Source: Chryseobacterium sp. OSA05B
GTDB taxonomy: Bacteria > Bacteroidota > Bacteroidia > Flavobacteriales > Weeksellaceae
NCBI RefSeq assembly: GCF_019970065.1
Contig: NZ_JAHXYH010000004.1
Coordinates: 248,001-312,000, forward strand
Reading direction: 5' to 3'
DNA length: 64,000 bases
The notes under the pieces are model-generated. The model was not told the DNA's origin. It made no database searches and saw only the letters and a program-made list of their open reading frames with translations. Shown piece after piece: positions 24,317-33,150 of the stretch (position 1 is its first letter; each line of letters starts with the position of its first letter). The translations under genes were made by a program, and so were the position numbers.

Positions 24317-25426
24317 ATGAATTATAAAAAAGGATATTGGGTGCTGTCATTAGCCGTTGTTGTGGGGCTAAGCTCCTGTGGTTCCGGAAACGGTCAGGAA
24401 ACAGCTCAGCAGATGACCGCAGTGCCTACAGATTTTATTCAGTTGAGATCCGGGGATGCAGACATTTCTGCGGGATATCCTGGAAGTATTGAAGGCCAGG
24501 ACAATGTAGATATTAAAGCTCAGGTGACAGGATATCTGGAAGCCGTTTATGTTAAGGAAGGTCAGTATGTGAATAAAGGTCAGACCCTATTCAGAATCAA
24601 CCCTTCTGTGTATAATGAGCAGGTGAATAATAATGAAGCCGCATTGAAAGCCGCCATAGCCGCTCAGGAAACAGCAAGGCTGGAGGTAGAAAAGCTAAAA
24701 CCTCTGGTAGAAGGAAAAGTAGTTTCCGATATGCAGCTCAAAACCGCTCAGGCCAATTATAATGCAGCAGCAGCACAGGCAGCACAGGCGAGATCTTCAT
24801 TAGGCTCATCACGAATCAATGCCAATTTCACTTACATCAAAGCACCGGTAAGCGGTTATATCGGAAGGATTCCAAACAGGGTAGGAAACCTCATCAGTCC
24901 TTCAGATGCTGCTCCATTGACATCACTTTCGAATATCAATACTGTAAATGTCTACTTCTCAATGAATGAAGCTGATTTTATAGCATACAGCAAAAAGACA
25001 GCATCAGGAAAACAGACAGAAAATGTAGAACTGATTCTTGCTGATGGTTCAAAATATTCCTACAAAGGAAAAGTGGAAAATGCCAGCGGGAATTTTGATA
25101 AAAATACAGGAAGCATCCAGATGAAAGCCGTTTTCCAGAATCCGGATAAATTATTGAGAGCGGGAGGAACAGCGAGGGTCTTATTGCATCAGTCTCTGGA
25201 CGGAATTGTAAAACTTCCCAAAACTGCTGTCAAAGATATCCAGGATAAATTCTTCGTTTATAAATTGGAAGGTAAGGATAAGGTAAAAATGTCCCCGATT
25301 GAAATTTCAGGAAGCACATCTCAGGATTATTTCGTGAAAAACGGAGTCAAAGCCGGGGATAAGATCGCCGTGAACAGGATTGACGTGCTTACAGACGGAG
25401 CGCTGGTATCAGCGGATGTGAAATAA
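24317..25426 (+). CDS. RND efflux periplasmic adaptor (membrane-fusion lipoprotein)
   Basis: This 369-residue lipoprotein (VVGLSSC lipobox) has the membrane-fusion layout. The biotinyl-lipoyl half-motif GQDNVDIKAQVTGYLEAVYV is followed by GQYVNKGQTLFRI, an alpha-helical hairpin (about 95-150) rich in Ala/Gln, the second lipoyl half with YIKAPVSGYIGRI and GNLISPSDAAPLTSLSNI, then beta-barrel and membrane-proximal domains. It bridges the inner-membrane pump and the outer-membrane channel encoded next. It is the first gene of the three-gene operon ending at 30018. Confidence 0.93.
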   Translation: MNYKKGYWVLSLAVVVGLSSCGSGNGQETAQQMTAVPTDFIQLRSGDADISAGYPGSIEGQDNVDIKAQVTGYLEAVYVKEGQYVNKGQTLFRINPSVYNEQVNNNEAALKAAIAAQETARLEVEKLKPLVEGKVVSDMQLKTAQANYNAAAAQAAQARSSLGSSRINANFTYIKAPVSGYIGRIPNRVGNLISPSDAAPLTSLSNINTVNVYFSMNEADFIAYSKKTASGKQTENVELILADGSKYSYKGKVENASGNFDKNTGSIQMKAVFQNPDKLLRAGGTARVLLHQSLDGIVKLPKTAVKDIQDKFFVYKLEGKDKVKMSPIEISGSTSQDYFVKNGVKAGDKIAVNRIDVLTDGALVSADVK

Positions 25427-25457
25427 TAGATAATCATTCATTCTTAGAAAATTTAAC

Positions 25458-28400
25458 ATGTTAAAAAAGATAATAGACCGTCCGGTACTGGCAACGGTAA
25501 TATCTCTGATCATTGTCATATTGGGGATTATAGGACTGAACCAACTGGCGGTGACCAGATTCCCGGACATTTCCCCACCCACCATTACCGTTATGGGGTC
25601 TTATCCCGGCGGAAACAGTGAAACCGTAATACGGTCTGTGGTAACACCTCTGGAAGAGCAGATCAACGGAGTGGAAGATATGGAATACATGAAATCTACC
25701 GCCAGTAATGACGGAACCTTTTCCATTTCTATCATTTTTAAACAGGGTGTTAATGCAGATCAAGCCGCGGTTAATGTACAGAACAGAGTTCAGCAGGCCA
25801 CTCCGATCCTTCCTCAGGAAGTGGTAAGAATGGGGCTGACGACTTCCAAACAGCAGAACAGCATGGTAATGCTTTTCAATATTTATACGGATGATAACAG
25901 TAAATACGACGAAACATTCCTGCAGAATTATGCCAATATCAACCTGATTCCTCAGGTCAAAAGGGTAAAAGGAGTAGGACAGGCACAGGTATTCGGTATT
26001 AAAGATTACTCCATGAGAATTTGGCTGAATCCACAAAAAATGGCTTCATACGGCCTCGAACCTGCTGATGTTTCCAATGCCATTGCAGATCACAGTTTAG
26101 AATCTGCCCCGGGAAAATTGGGTGAGGAATCTGATGCAGCGCTGGAATACGTGATCCGTTATAAAGGAAAAAAGAACAAACCGGAACAGTATGAAAATAT
26201 TATCGTTAAAAACGATGGAACCAAGGTTATACGCCTGAAAGATGTAGCCCGTGTAGAATTCGGATCGCTTTCTTACAGTGGAGACAACCTTTCCAATGGG
26301 AAAAATGCGGTAACTGTAGCGATTATGCAGACCACAGGTTCAAATGCCAATGCCATTGAAGTAGGCATTGATAAATCCATAAAACAGCTGTCAAAATCAT
26401 TTCCTCCCGGAATAAAATATTCCAAGGTGATGAGTACAAAAGAAAGACTGGATGAAGCCACCGGACAGGTAAAATCTACTTTGATTGAAGCATTTATTCT
26501 CGTGTTTATTGTTGTATTTCTGTTTTTGCAGGACTTCAGATCTACCATCATTCCGGCAATAGCAGTTCCTGTTGCCATTATAGGAACCTTCTTTTTCCTT
26601 CTGGTATTGGGATTTACGATCAATGTACTGACGCTTTTCGCTTTGGTACTGGCCATCGGTATCGTAGTAGATGACGCCATTGTCGTTGTAGAGGCCGTTC
26701 ACTCCAATATGGAAGGGACAGATCTTTCCGGAAGAGAAGCGACTCACAAAGCCATGAGCGAAATTACAGGAGCTGTTATTTCCATTACACTGGTGATGTC
26801 TGCCGTATTTATTCCGATCGGGTTTATGTCCGGATCAGCGGGGATGTTTTATAAGCAGTTTGCCTATACATTGGCCATTGCCATCATTATTTCAGCGGTT
26901 AATGCCCTGACTTTAACGCCTGCTTTATGTGCCGTATTCCTTAAAAACAACCATTCAGGAGCCGGAGAGCAGCCAAAAGGATTTGGGAAAAGATTCGCAG
27001 TAGCATTCAATGCCGGGTTCAATAATATGACCAACCGCTATGTGAACGGTGTGAGATTTCTGATCGGGCGCAAATGGATAGCAGGAGGTTTGGTAGTGGG
27101 CATTATCGGTGTAGCCGCATGGTTGATGAGCAGTACCCCCAAAAGTTTCGTTCCGATGGAAGATGACGGACTTTTTATGTACACTTTAAGCATGCCGCCG
27201 GGAACAGGTCTGACCAAAACCACTGAAACAGCAGCTAAGATCAATGCTATCCTGAAAAATGTAGAAGGAATTCATGAAAATACATCCATCACAGGATTCA
27301 ATTTATTAAGTAACAGTGCAGGTCCTGCTTATGCGATGGGATTTGTTAAACTTAAACCTAAAAAAGAAAGAGGAAAAGTACAGGATATTAATGAAATCTT
27401 AAATGGGGTGAATGAAAAGCTGGCTTCCATTAAAGAAGGAAGTGTAATGACTTTCAGAATGCCGCCAGTAGAAGGTTACGGAATGACAAATGATGCAGAG
27501 ATTGTGCTTCAGGACCGTATGGGAAGAGATCCTCAGGCACTGAAAGCAAAAGCTGATGAGGTCATCGGGCAACTGATGAAAGTGCCGGAAGTAGGATTTG
27601 CGTATACCATGTTCAGAGCAGATTATCCGCAAATGGAACTTGAAGTGGATGAAGATAAAGCCAAACAATTGGGAGTAAGTATATCCAATCTCTTGGGAAC
27701 AGTTCAAACGTATTTTTCAGGAGATCAGTCTCAGAATTTTTCAAGATTTGGCAAATTTTACAGAGTCAATATCAAGGCAGATGGTATGTTCAGAATGGAT
27801 GAACAGGCTTTCAACGATATTTTCGTGAAAAACAATCAGGGTCAGATGGTTCCGGCGAATACCATGATTACGTTAAACAAAGTCTACGGACCGGAATCCA
27901 CTCAGCGATATAATCTTTATAATTCACTGAACATCAATGTGTCTCCAAAACCGGGTGTAAGTAACGGAGAATTGATGGGGAAACTGGAAAAAACACTGGA
28001 TAAGCTTCCTTCCGATTACAGCTACGAATGGACCGGATTAAGTCTGGAAGAAAAGTCAGCGGGAAATCAAACCATTGCCATATTTGGACTGTGTCTGCTG
28101 TTTGTGTATCTGCTTCTTGCCGCACAGTATGAGAGCTACATCCTTCCTCTGGCGGTAATGCTTTCCATTCCCACAGGAGTGGTAGGAGCATTTCTGGGAA
28201 TAAAAGCCATCGGACTGGATAATAACATTTACGTACAGGTAGGATTGATCATGCTGATCGGGCTTCTGGCTAAAAATGCCATTCTTATCGTAGAATTTGC
28301 AGTACAGCGAAGAAAATCGGGGCTGTCTATTCTGGAATCTGCATTAGAAGGAGCAAAAGCAAGACTTCGGCCCATCATCATGACTTCCCTGGCATTTATT

Positions 28401-28616
28401 GCAGGAATGATTCCGTTGATGATCTCTTCAGGAGGAATGGCTTCAGGAAACAGGTCCATCAGTACAAGTGCCGCGATGGGAATGCTGAGCGGTGTGGTAC
28501 TGGGCGTTTTTGTCATTCCAATATTGTATATGTTTTTTCAATATCTGGATGAGAAATTTTCATCAAAGAAATATAATGAGAAACTGGAAAATCAATCATC
28601 AAATGAAACTATTTAA
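25458..28616 (+). CDS. RND multidrug-efflux permease, HAE1 family
   Basis: The 1052-residue protein has the full AcrB-like topology: first membrane helix (RPVLATVISLIIVILGIIGL), a large periplasmic domain starting FPDISPPTITVMGSYPGG, helices 2-6 with VLAIGIVVDDAIVVVEAVH (the paired Asp of the proton relay), a second periplasmic domain, and helices 8-12 with GLLAKNAILIVEFA. It exports amphipathic compounds with proton antiport. The stop overlaps the channel gene start by 14 bp. Confidence 0.95.
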   Translation: MLKKIIDRPVLATVISLIIVILGIIGLNQLAVTRFPDISPPTITVMGSYPGGNSETVIRSVVTPLEEQINGVEDMEYMKSTASNDGTFSISIIFKQGVNADQAAVNVQNRVQQATPILPQEVVRMGLTTSKQQNSMVMLFNIYTDDNSKYDETFLQNYANINLIPQVKRVKGVGQAQVFGIKDYSMRIWLNPQKMASYGLEPADVSNAIADHSLESAPGKLGEESDAALEYVIRYKGKKNKPEQYENIIVKNDGTKVIRLKDVARVEFGSLSYSGDNLSNGKNAVTVAIMQTTGSNANAIEVGIDKSIKQLSKSFPPGIKYSKVMSTKERLDEATGQVKSTLIEAFILVFIVVFLFLQDFRSTIIPAIAVPVAIIGTFFFLLVLGFTINVLTLFALVLAIGIVVDDAIVVVEAVHSNMEGTDLSGREATHKAMSEITGAVISITLVMSAVFIPIGFMSGSAGMFYKQFAYTLAIAIIISAVNALTLTPALCAVFLKNNHSGAGEQPKGFGKRFAVAFNAGFNNMTNRYVNGVRFLIGRKWIAGGLVVGIIGVAAWLMSSTPKSFVPMEDDGLFMYTLSMPPGTGLTKTTETAAKINAILKNVEGIHENTSITGFNLLSNSAGPAYAMGFVKLKPKKERGKVQDINEILNGVNEKLASIKEGSVMTFRMPPVEGYGMTNDAEIVLQDRMGRDPQALKAKADEVIGQLMKVPEVGFAYTMFRADYPQMELEVDEDKAKQLGVSISNLLGTVQTYFSGDQSQNFSRFGKFYRVNIKADGMFRMDEQAFNDIFVKNNQGQMVPANTMITLNKVYGPESTQRYNLYNSLNINVSPKPGVSNGELMGKLEKTLDKLPSDYSYEWTGLSLEEKSAGNQTIAIFGLCLLFVYLLLAAQYESYILPLAVMLSIPTGVVGAFLGIKAIGLDNNIYVQVGLIMLIGLLAKNAILIVEFAVQRRKSGLSILESALEGAKARLRPIIMTSLAFIAGMIPLMISSGGMASGNRSISTSAAMGMLSGVVLGVFVIPILYMFFQYLDEKFSSKKYNEKLENQSSNETI

Positions 28617-30018
28617 CATCAATAAAATATTTTTTTACGGCGCAATGGTCTCTGTATTGGCATCCTGCGCTGTAAGAAAACCTTATGCAGGAACGGATGT
28701 CAGCATCCCTGCAGCATACAGAGATCCCGTAAAAGTAACCGGAGATACTATCGTTCTCCCCTGGAAGACGTTCTTCAAAGATCAGAAACTTCAGGGATTA
28801 ATAGAAAAAGCACTGGCTAAAAACAATGAAGTTTCCATAGCGCTTAAGAATATGGAACAGCTGGATCAGGCCTATAAACAGGCAAAAAATGCATTGCTGC
28901 CAACGCTTGATTTCAGTGCAGGAGCCAACAGAAGCTGGGCCTCGAAAAACAGCCTTAACGGATCGCTTAATGAGCAGTTCACCGGGAATAAATACATCGA
29001 TGATTTCAGTGCTACCCTCAGGCTTTCCTGGGAAGTGGATATCTGGGGGAAATCGAAAATGCAGAAAGAATCGGCTGCAGCGGGATACTTTGCACAGAAA
29101 GAAAACCTGGATGCCTTAAAAAGCAGAATCATTGTTCAGGTGGCACAAGCCTATTACAATTTAATTAGTCTGGATGAACAGCTGAAAATAGCGGAGAGAA
29201 ATATTGACTTAAGCAATAATACGCTTCAGATGATGAATCTCCAGTTCAAGGCGGGACAGATCAATTCATTGGCAGTACAGCAGTCGGAAGCGCAGAAGAA
29301 AACAGCAGAGCTGTTGATTCCACTGGCCAAACAGAATATTTCTGTTCAGGAAAATGCCTTGAGCATTCTTTGCGGAGAATATCCCGGAAGTATTGAAAGA
29401 GAAGGTTATCTGTCAGAAATGATTCCTGAAAATAAGTTGTCAGAAAGCATTCCTGCCCAGTTATTGAGCCGTCGCCCGGATCTGAAAGCCGCAGAGCTCA
29501 ATGTAATCAGCCTGAATTCAAAAACAGGTCTGGCAAAAGTAGCGATGTACCCAAGCATCAGCCTTTCGCCACAAATCGGGCTGAATTCGAATAAATTTAA
29601 TTCATGGTTTGACCTGCCGGGATCGATCACTAAAACACTGGCAGCCAACCTTACAGCCCCTATTTTTCAAAAGAGAGAGCTGAAAACGGCTTACGAAACG
29701 GCGGTGATAGAACAGGAAAAAGCTGTAATCACTTTTAAGCAATCCGTTATGACGGCTGTAGGTGAAGTTTCTGATGCTATGGCTAAGTCCAAAGGTTCTT
29801 CTGAAAGGTTGGAATTGCTGGAGCAGAGAACGGCTATTTTAGATAAAGGAATCAACGATGCGCTGAAACTGTATAAAAGCGGAATGGCGACCTATCTGGA
29901 AGTTATCACAGCCCAGAATAATAAACTTCAGAATGATCTGGAAGCCGTGAATGTCACCCTGGAAAAACTCAACGCAGAAGTTGATTTGTACAGAGCATTA
30001 GGAGGCGGAACTCATTAA
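28603..30018 (+). CDS. TolC-like outer-membrane efflux lipoprotein (NodT/OprM type)
   Basis: This protein of about 471 residues starts with a lipoprotein signal ending VLASC. Two outer-membrane-efflux repeats follow: ALAKNNEVSIALKNMEQL, RLSWEVDIWGKSK and VAQAYYNLISLDEQL in the first half; SRRPDLKAAELNV, ANLTAPIFQKRELKTAYE and LYKSGMATYLEVITAQN in the second. These are classic NodT/OprM landmarks. It forms the exit duct of the pump. The start at 28603 gives a normal signal peptide; the ATG at 28576 is an alternative. Confidence 0.92.
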   Translation: MKLFNINKIFFYGAMVSVLASCAVRKPYAGTDVSIPAAYRDPVKVTGDTIVLPWKTFFKDQKLQGLIEKALAKNNEVSIALKNMEQLDQAYKQAKNALLPTLDFSAGANRSWASKNSLNGSLNEQFTGNKYIDDFSATLRLSWEVDIWGKSKMQKESAAAGYFAQKENLDALKSRIIVQVAQAYYNLISLDEQLKIAERNIDLSNNTLQMMNLQFKAGQINSLAVQQSEAQKKTAELLIPLAKQNISVQENALSILCGEYPGSIEREGYLSEMIPENKLSESIPAQLLSRRPDLKAAELNVISLNSKTGLAKVAMYPSISLSPQIGLNSNKFNSWFDLPGSITKTLAANLTAPIFQKRELKTAYETAVIEQEKAVITFKQSVMTAVGEVSDAMAKSKGSSERLELLEQRTAILDKGINDALKLYKSGMATYLEVITAQNNKLQNDLEAVNVTLEKLNAEVDLYRALGGGTH

Positions 30019-30041
30019 TTTTATCTTTAAATAAATACAGA

Positions 30042-30076
30042 AAGAAGCTGCAAAATGTAGCTTCTTTTTTGTTTTT
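30042..30076 (+). terminator. Terminator of RND operon
   Basis: AAGAAGCT (30042-30049) pairs with AGCTTCTT (30059-30066), followed by a T-rich tract. Confidence 0.85.
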
Positions 30077-30105
30077 TAGAGGTTAAATATTTAAAAACTA
30101 AGTGT

Positions 30106-30741
30106 TTAGTTTTGGTTGACTGTTGTCGTACCTGAGTTTCTTAATGCTTTCTTTAAACTGTCTGAAAATATTACCAGCCCGGCAGCCATCATGATGATGT
30201 CTTTTAAAACCAATCGGCCGGCCCCTGATAGATAAGGAAACCCGAATTGTGGTGTGGAAAAATCTCCGCCCAGATCAGGAACATATACTTCCGGAGTCGT
30301 TACAAGAAAAGAGAGTGTTACGAAAGACATGATGAAAGTTAAAGCTCCACCCAAAGCTCCAATCTTGGGATACCATATACCGAGCAGCACCAAAATAGCG
30401 ATCATAATAATCATTGTTCCTAATCCGTAAGAAAATGCATAAGTTCCGTTTTGGGTGTGCCAGTCGATGTTTTTCTTGACCGTTTTCCCTTCAGGATTTT
30501 TGTACAATGTATATTCTGAAACCGTTTTTTGTTCTTTGTTAAGTATCTTATGATCTGCATTTTTATAGAAGAAGCTCATAAAAGGGCTGTTGGCCACGAA
30601 AGGAACAATTCCGTCAGCTTCATACCGATAAGCTTTAAGACCTCCGATCCAGGCCATCACGATGAATATGGAGATTCTTAAAAAATGAAGGAAATAAGAA
30701 TCTAATCTGAGAAGATGGGTGTAGAGTGTATTGTTTTGCAT
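30106..30741 (-). CDS. DUF417 (YkgB/RclC-like) membrane protein
   Basis: The 211-residue protein has about four membrane segments. The family core is near the N-terminus: FIVMAWIGGLKAYRYEADGIVPFVANSPFM, where 'WIGxLKxxxYEAxGI-PxVANSPxM' is typical of DUF417. Later segments include GLGTMIIMIAILVLLGIWYP and a C-terminal LSGAGRLVLKDIIMMAAG, also conserved. In E. coli the member RclC protects against reactive chlorine species. An AraC-type regulator gene lies 63 bp upstream on the same strand. The ATG at 30741 is preferred over 30783 because the family begins there. Confidence 0.85.
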   Translation of the reverse strand: MQNNTLYTHLLRLDSYFLHFLRISIFIVMAWIGGLKAYRYEADGIVPFVANSPFMSFFYKNADHKILNKEQKTVSEYTLYKNPEGKTVKKNIDWHTQNGTYAFSYGLGTMIIMIAILVLLGIWYPKIGALGGALTFIMSFVTLSFLVTTPEVYVPDLGGDFSTPQFGFPYLSGAGRLVLKDIIMMAAGLVIFSDSLKKALRNSGTTTVNQN

Positions 30742-30804
30742 CTGATTTATTTTTCCACAAAGGTATTTCACTGCAGAATGCACAAAAATAGAGATATCAG
30801 GACA

Positions 30805-31635
30805 TTACATGGACATTTTGGCTACGATGGAAATGCCTACTTTCTCCCGGTATTTTTTTGGAGAACAACCCACTGATTTCTTAAAATACCGGCTGAAATA
30901 AAATTCATCACTAAATCCCAAATCTGAGGCGATCTCCTTTACTGAACGGTAGGTCAAATGAAGAAGTCTTTTGGCTTCCAGGGTTATTCGTTCGTTGATT
31001 AGCTGGCTGGGGCTTTTATCGAATTCTTTCTTAATGGCTTTGCTCAAGGTACTGTTGGTGATATTAAGCTTCCCACTGTAGAACGACAGTTCTTTTTCGT
31101 CCTTAAAATGAAGTTCCAGCAGTTTTTGAAATTCAGCGGCGTTTTTATTGGGAAGCCTTTCAGTGGATAGTTGTTCCTCCATGCTGCCGCTTTTCTGTTT
31201 GCTGCAGATCGCCAGGATCAGCTGTATGTATGTTTTAATGATGGATTCTGAGAAAAGATGGTTTTCAGAAAGCTCATGTCGGATATGATCAAAAATCCCT
31301 AGAATATATTGATAACTATCTGAGGTCAGCTTGATACCGGGATTGAGATAAATATTATTGAACAAAAGTCCATTGCAGGCCACTTCTTCCTTATGATATT
31401 CTATACAGTAGTCATCGCCGTGAAAGAACAAAATAGAAATTGGATCATCCGTTTCCGAAATCAGCTTTAATTTTTGATAAGGTGTAAGGAAAAGAACAGT
31501 GCAGTCTTCATAAGAATAATTAATCTGATCCACCGAAAAAACACCGGTTCCTTTCAATAAAATTACACCATAATTCTCAGTATTAAAGTCTGAAGGAAAA
31601 ACGGATGCGGGATAGGATTGTATTTGCACTGACAT
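30805..31635 (-). CDS. AraC-family transcriptional regulator
   Basis: The protein has about 276 residues. The N-terminal part is cupin-like (beta-rich, with a YSYEDCTVLFLTPYQKLKL segment and several Cys). The C-terminal domain has two helix-turn-helix motifs, including LNITNSTLSKAIKKEFDKSPSQL and IASDLGFSDEFYFSRYFKKSVGCSPKKYRE, the AraC signature. It is encoded just upstream of the DUF417 gene and is its likely regulator, as RclR is for rclC in E. coli. An in-frame ATG at 31698 would add 21 untypical residues. Confidence 0.88.
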   Translation of the reverse strand: MSVQIQSYPASVFPSDFNTENYGVILLKGTGVFSVDQINYSYEDCTVLFLTPYQKLKLISETDDPISILFFHGDDYCIEYHKEEVACNGLLFNNIYLNPGIKLTSDSYQYILGIFDHIRHELSENHLFSESIIKTYIQLILAICSKQKSGSMEEQLSTERLPNKNAAEFQKLLELHFKDEKELSFYSGKLNITNSTLSKAIKKEFDKSPSQLINERITLEAKRLLHLTYRSVKEIASDLGFSDEFYFSRYFKKSVGCSPKKYREKVGISIVAKMSM

Positions 31636-31828
31636 GGAATAAATATAGGAAATATTCAGGAGTTGAGTGTTTTTTGATGTTAGAAGCTTTTGTAACATAA
31701 TGTTAAATTAAATGGGGAATGAAAAACATGAAATAGAAAAAGTAATTCATTTCAAAATAAAATAAAATTTTTACCATCATATAATCAACGTGTTACAATA
31801 AAATTTCATCCTTTTTTCAAAATCCCAT

Positions 31829-31870
31829 GCAAGATTTCTCAAAAAACGGATTTTATAGATGAGTACTCAA
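31829..31870 (+). promoter_or_regulatory. Promoter-like motif of ECF cassette 1
   Basis: GCAAG-ATTT at 31829-31837 and ATGAGTACTCAA at 31859-31870 recur at nearly the same spacing (30 versus 31 bp) upstream of cassette 2. The proximal element lies 36 bp before the lipoprotein start. It may be the promoter recognised by the cassette's own ECF sigma factor. Confidence 0.5.
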
Positions 31871-31905
31871 TACAATTAATGTTTAATGTTAAAAAAAATA
31901 ATGAA

Positions 31906-32487
31906 ATGAAGAATTTAATAGTACTTAAGGTTATCACCGCCGTTTTGATTATATCCATCATCTTCTCCCTGTTCTCATGCATGAATGAGGACAGGATAGA
32001 AGTACCACCGGTAAAGCTGGAACATGTCAACGGAGATTATAAAGGAAGGCTGATTACGGTTCAGGGAGAGATCAGAGGCGAAAGAGTTGTGGATTTTAAA
32101 ATAAAGAAAGATACCCTTACATTTCCGGAATTTCCGATCAAAGAAATTGTAAAAGCGGTTGTGAAAGATCCGATAAAAACAGAAACAGCATTGGCTGCTA
32201 TGGGAAAAGTGAAATACAAGCTGAATTATACCTCTGTATTAAATGCTGAGAAAAACTGGGTAGAGCTTACTTTCGCACCTAAGGAGCTTGAGCTTCAGAT
32301 CCCGGTAGACGGTGTCAATAAAAAGGCTGTAGTTACCCTGGCGACCAAGCAGAAAGGTTATTTTATAGGATTGGATTATACACTGAGATTCGTTCTTGCA
32401 GCAGAAAAAATCACAGTAAACGGAACAGAACTGGCCCCTTTTGAACCGATTTATTATAATTTTCCATACTGTATAAAGATTAATTAA
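31906..32487 (+). CDS. DUF4840-like lipoprotein, cassette 1
   Basis: This 193-residue lipoprotein (IIFSLFSC lipobox) continues with VNGDYKGRL, FPIKEIVKAVVKDPIKTETALAAMGKVKY and a C-terminal FEPIYYNFPY. It is clearly paralogous to the protein at 35846-36439, sharing V-N-G-D-Y-x-G, TFPEFPIKEI, GKVKY-x-LNYTS and QIPVDGVNKK. The pattern resembles Bacteroidota DUF4840 proteins, an assignment from memory only. It is the first gene of a cassette with an ECF sigma factor and a barrel protein, and may be the main output of that regulon. Confidence 0.7.
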   Translation: MKNLIVLKVITAVLIISIIFSLFSCMNEDRIEVPPVKLEHVNGDYKGRLITVQGEIRGERVVDFKIKKDTLTFPEFPIKEIVKAVVKDPIKTETALAAMGKVKYKLNYTSVLNAEKNWVELTFAPKELELQIPVDGVNKKAVVTLATKQKGYFIGLDYTLRFVLAAEKITVNGTELAPFEPIYYNFPYCIKIN

Positions 32488-32505
32488 TAGATAGATTATA
32501 TGAAC

Positions 32506-32540
32506 AATAGATTGTGTTTTGCCGGATGCAGTCTATTTTT
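32506..32540 (+). terminator. Terminator between lipoprotein and ECF gene, cassette 1
   Basis: AATAGATTG (32506-32514) pairs with CAGTCTATT (32529-32537, one G-U) and is followed by Ts. Cassette 2 has a hairpin terminator at the equivalent place. Confidence 0.65.
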
Positions 32541-32583
32541 GCTTAAAATTTTAACCGGCTGCTAAACCGGACCTGACCCATAC

Positions 32584-33150
32584 ATGGAAGAAAACAAAGA
32601 GCAGATTTTGATAAGACGCCTTCTCACGAAGGAAGAAGCTGCCTGGAAAGAACTTTTCGGAAGCTATTCCGGAAACCTTGCCGGGGTCTGCGCTCGTTAT
32701 ATTCCGGGAAAGGATGATGTTCATGATGTTCTGCAGAACAGTTTTATCAAAATGTTCCGGTCCATTGAAACATTTGAATACAGAGGAAGCGGCTCATTAA
32801 AGGCATGGATGATCCGGATCACCGTCAATGAAGCTTTGAAACATATCAAGCAGCATTCCGGTATGACAACAGATACGGATCTGGCTGAATTTCCGGATAT
32901 CCCCAATGAGGAAGAACCCGATCTGCAGGAAATTCCGCAGGCTGTCATTATGAAAATGATCCGGTTGCTCCCTGATGGCTACAGAACCGTTTTCAACCTG
33001 TTTGTATTTGAGAAGAAAAGCCACAAGGAGATTGCAGAGCTTTTAGGCATAGCAGAAAACTCGTCCGCCTCCCAGTTTCACAGGGCGAAAGGACTGCTTG
33101 TCCAGAAAATTAAAGAATATAAAATGTCAAAAAAAGCACAATATGAATAA
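32584..33150 (+). CDS. ECF RNA polymerase sigma factor, cassette 1
   Basis: The 188-residue sigma-70 family protein has region 2 with DDVHDVLQNSFIKMFRSIETFEYRGSGSLKAWMIRI (the core-binding and -10 recognition helices) and region 4 with LPDGYRTVFNLFVFEKKSHKEIAELLGIAENSSASQFHRAK. It is paralogous to the sigma factor at 36514-37083. Its gene overlaps the following barrel-protein gene by 8 bp, so that protein is the likely regulator of its activity. Confidence 0.93.
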   Translation: MEENKEQILIRRLLTKEEAAWKELFGSYSGNLAGVCARYIPGKDDVHDVLQNSFIKMFRSIETFEYRGSGSLKAWMIRITVNEALKHIKQHSGMTTDTDLAEFPDIPNEEEPDLQEIPQAVIMKMIRLLPDGYRTVFNLFVFEKKSHKEIAELLGIAENSSASQFHRAKGLLVQKIKEYKMSKKAQYE

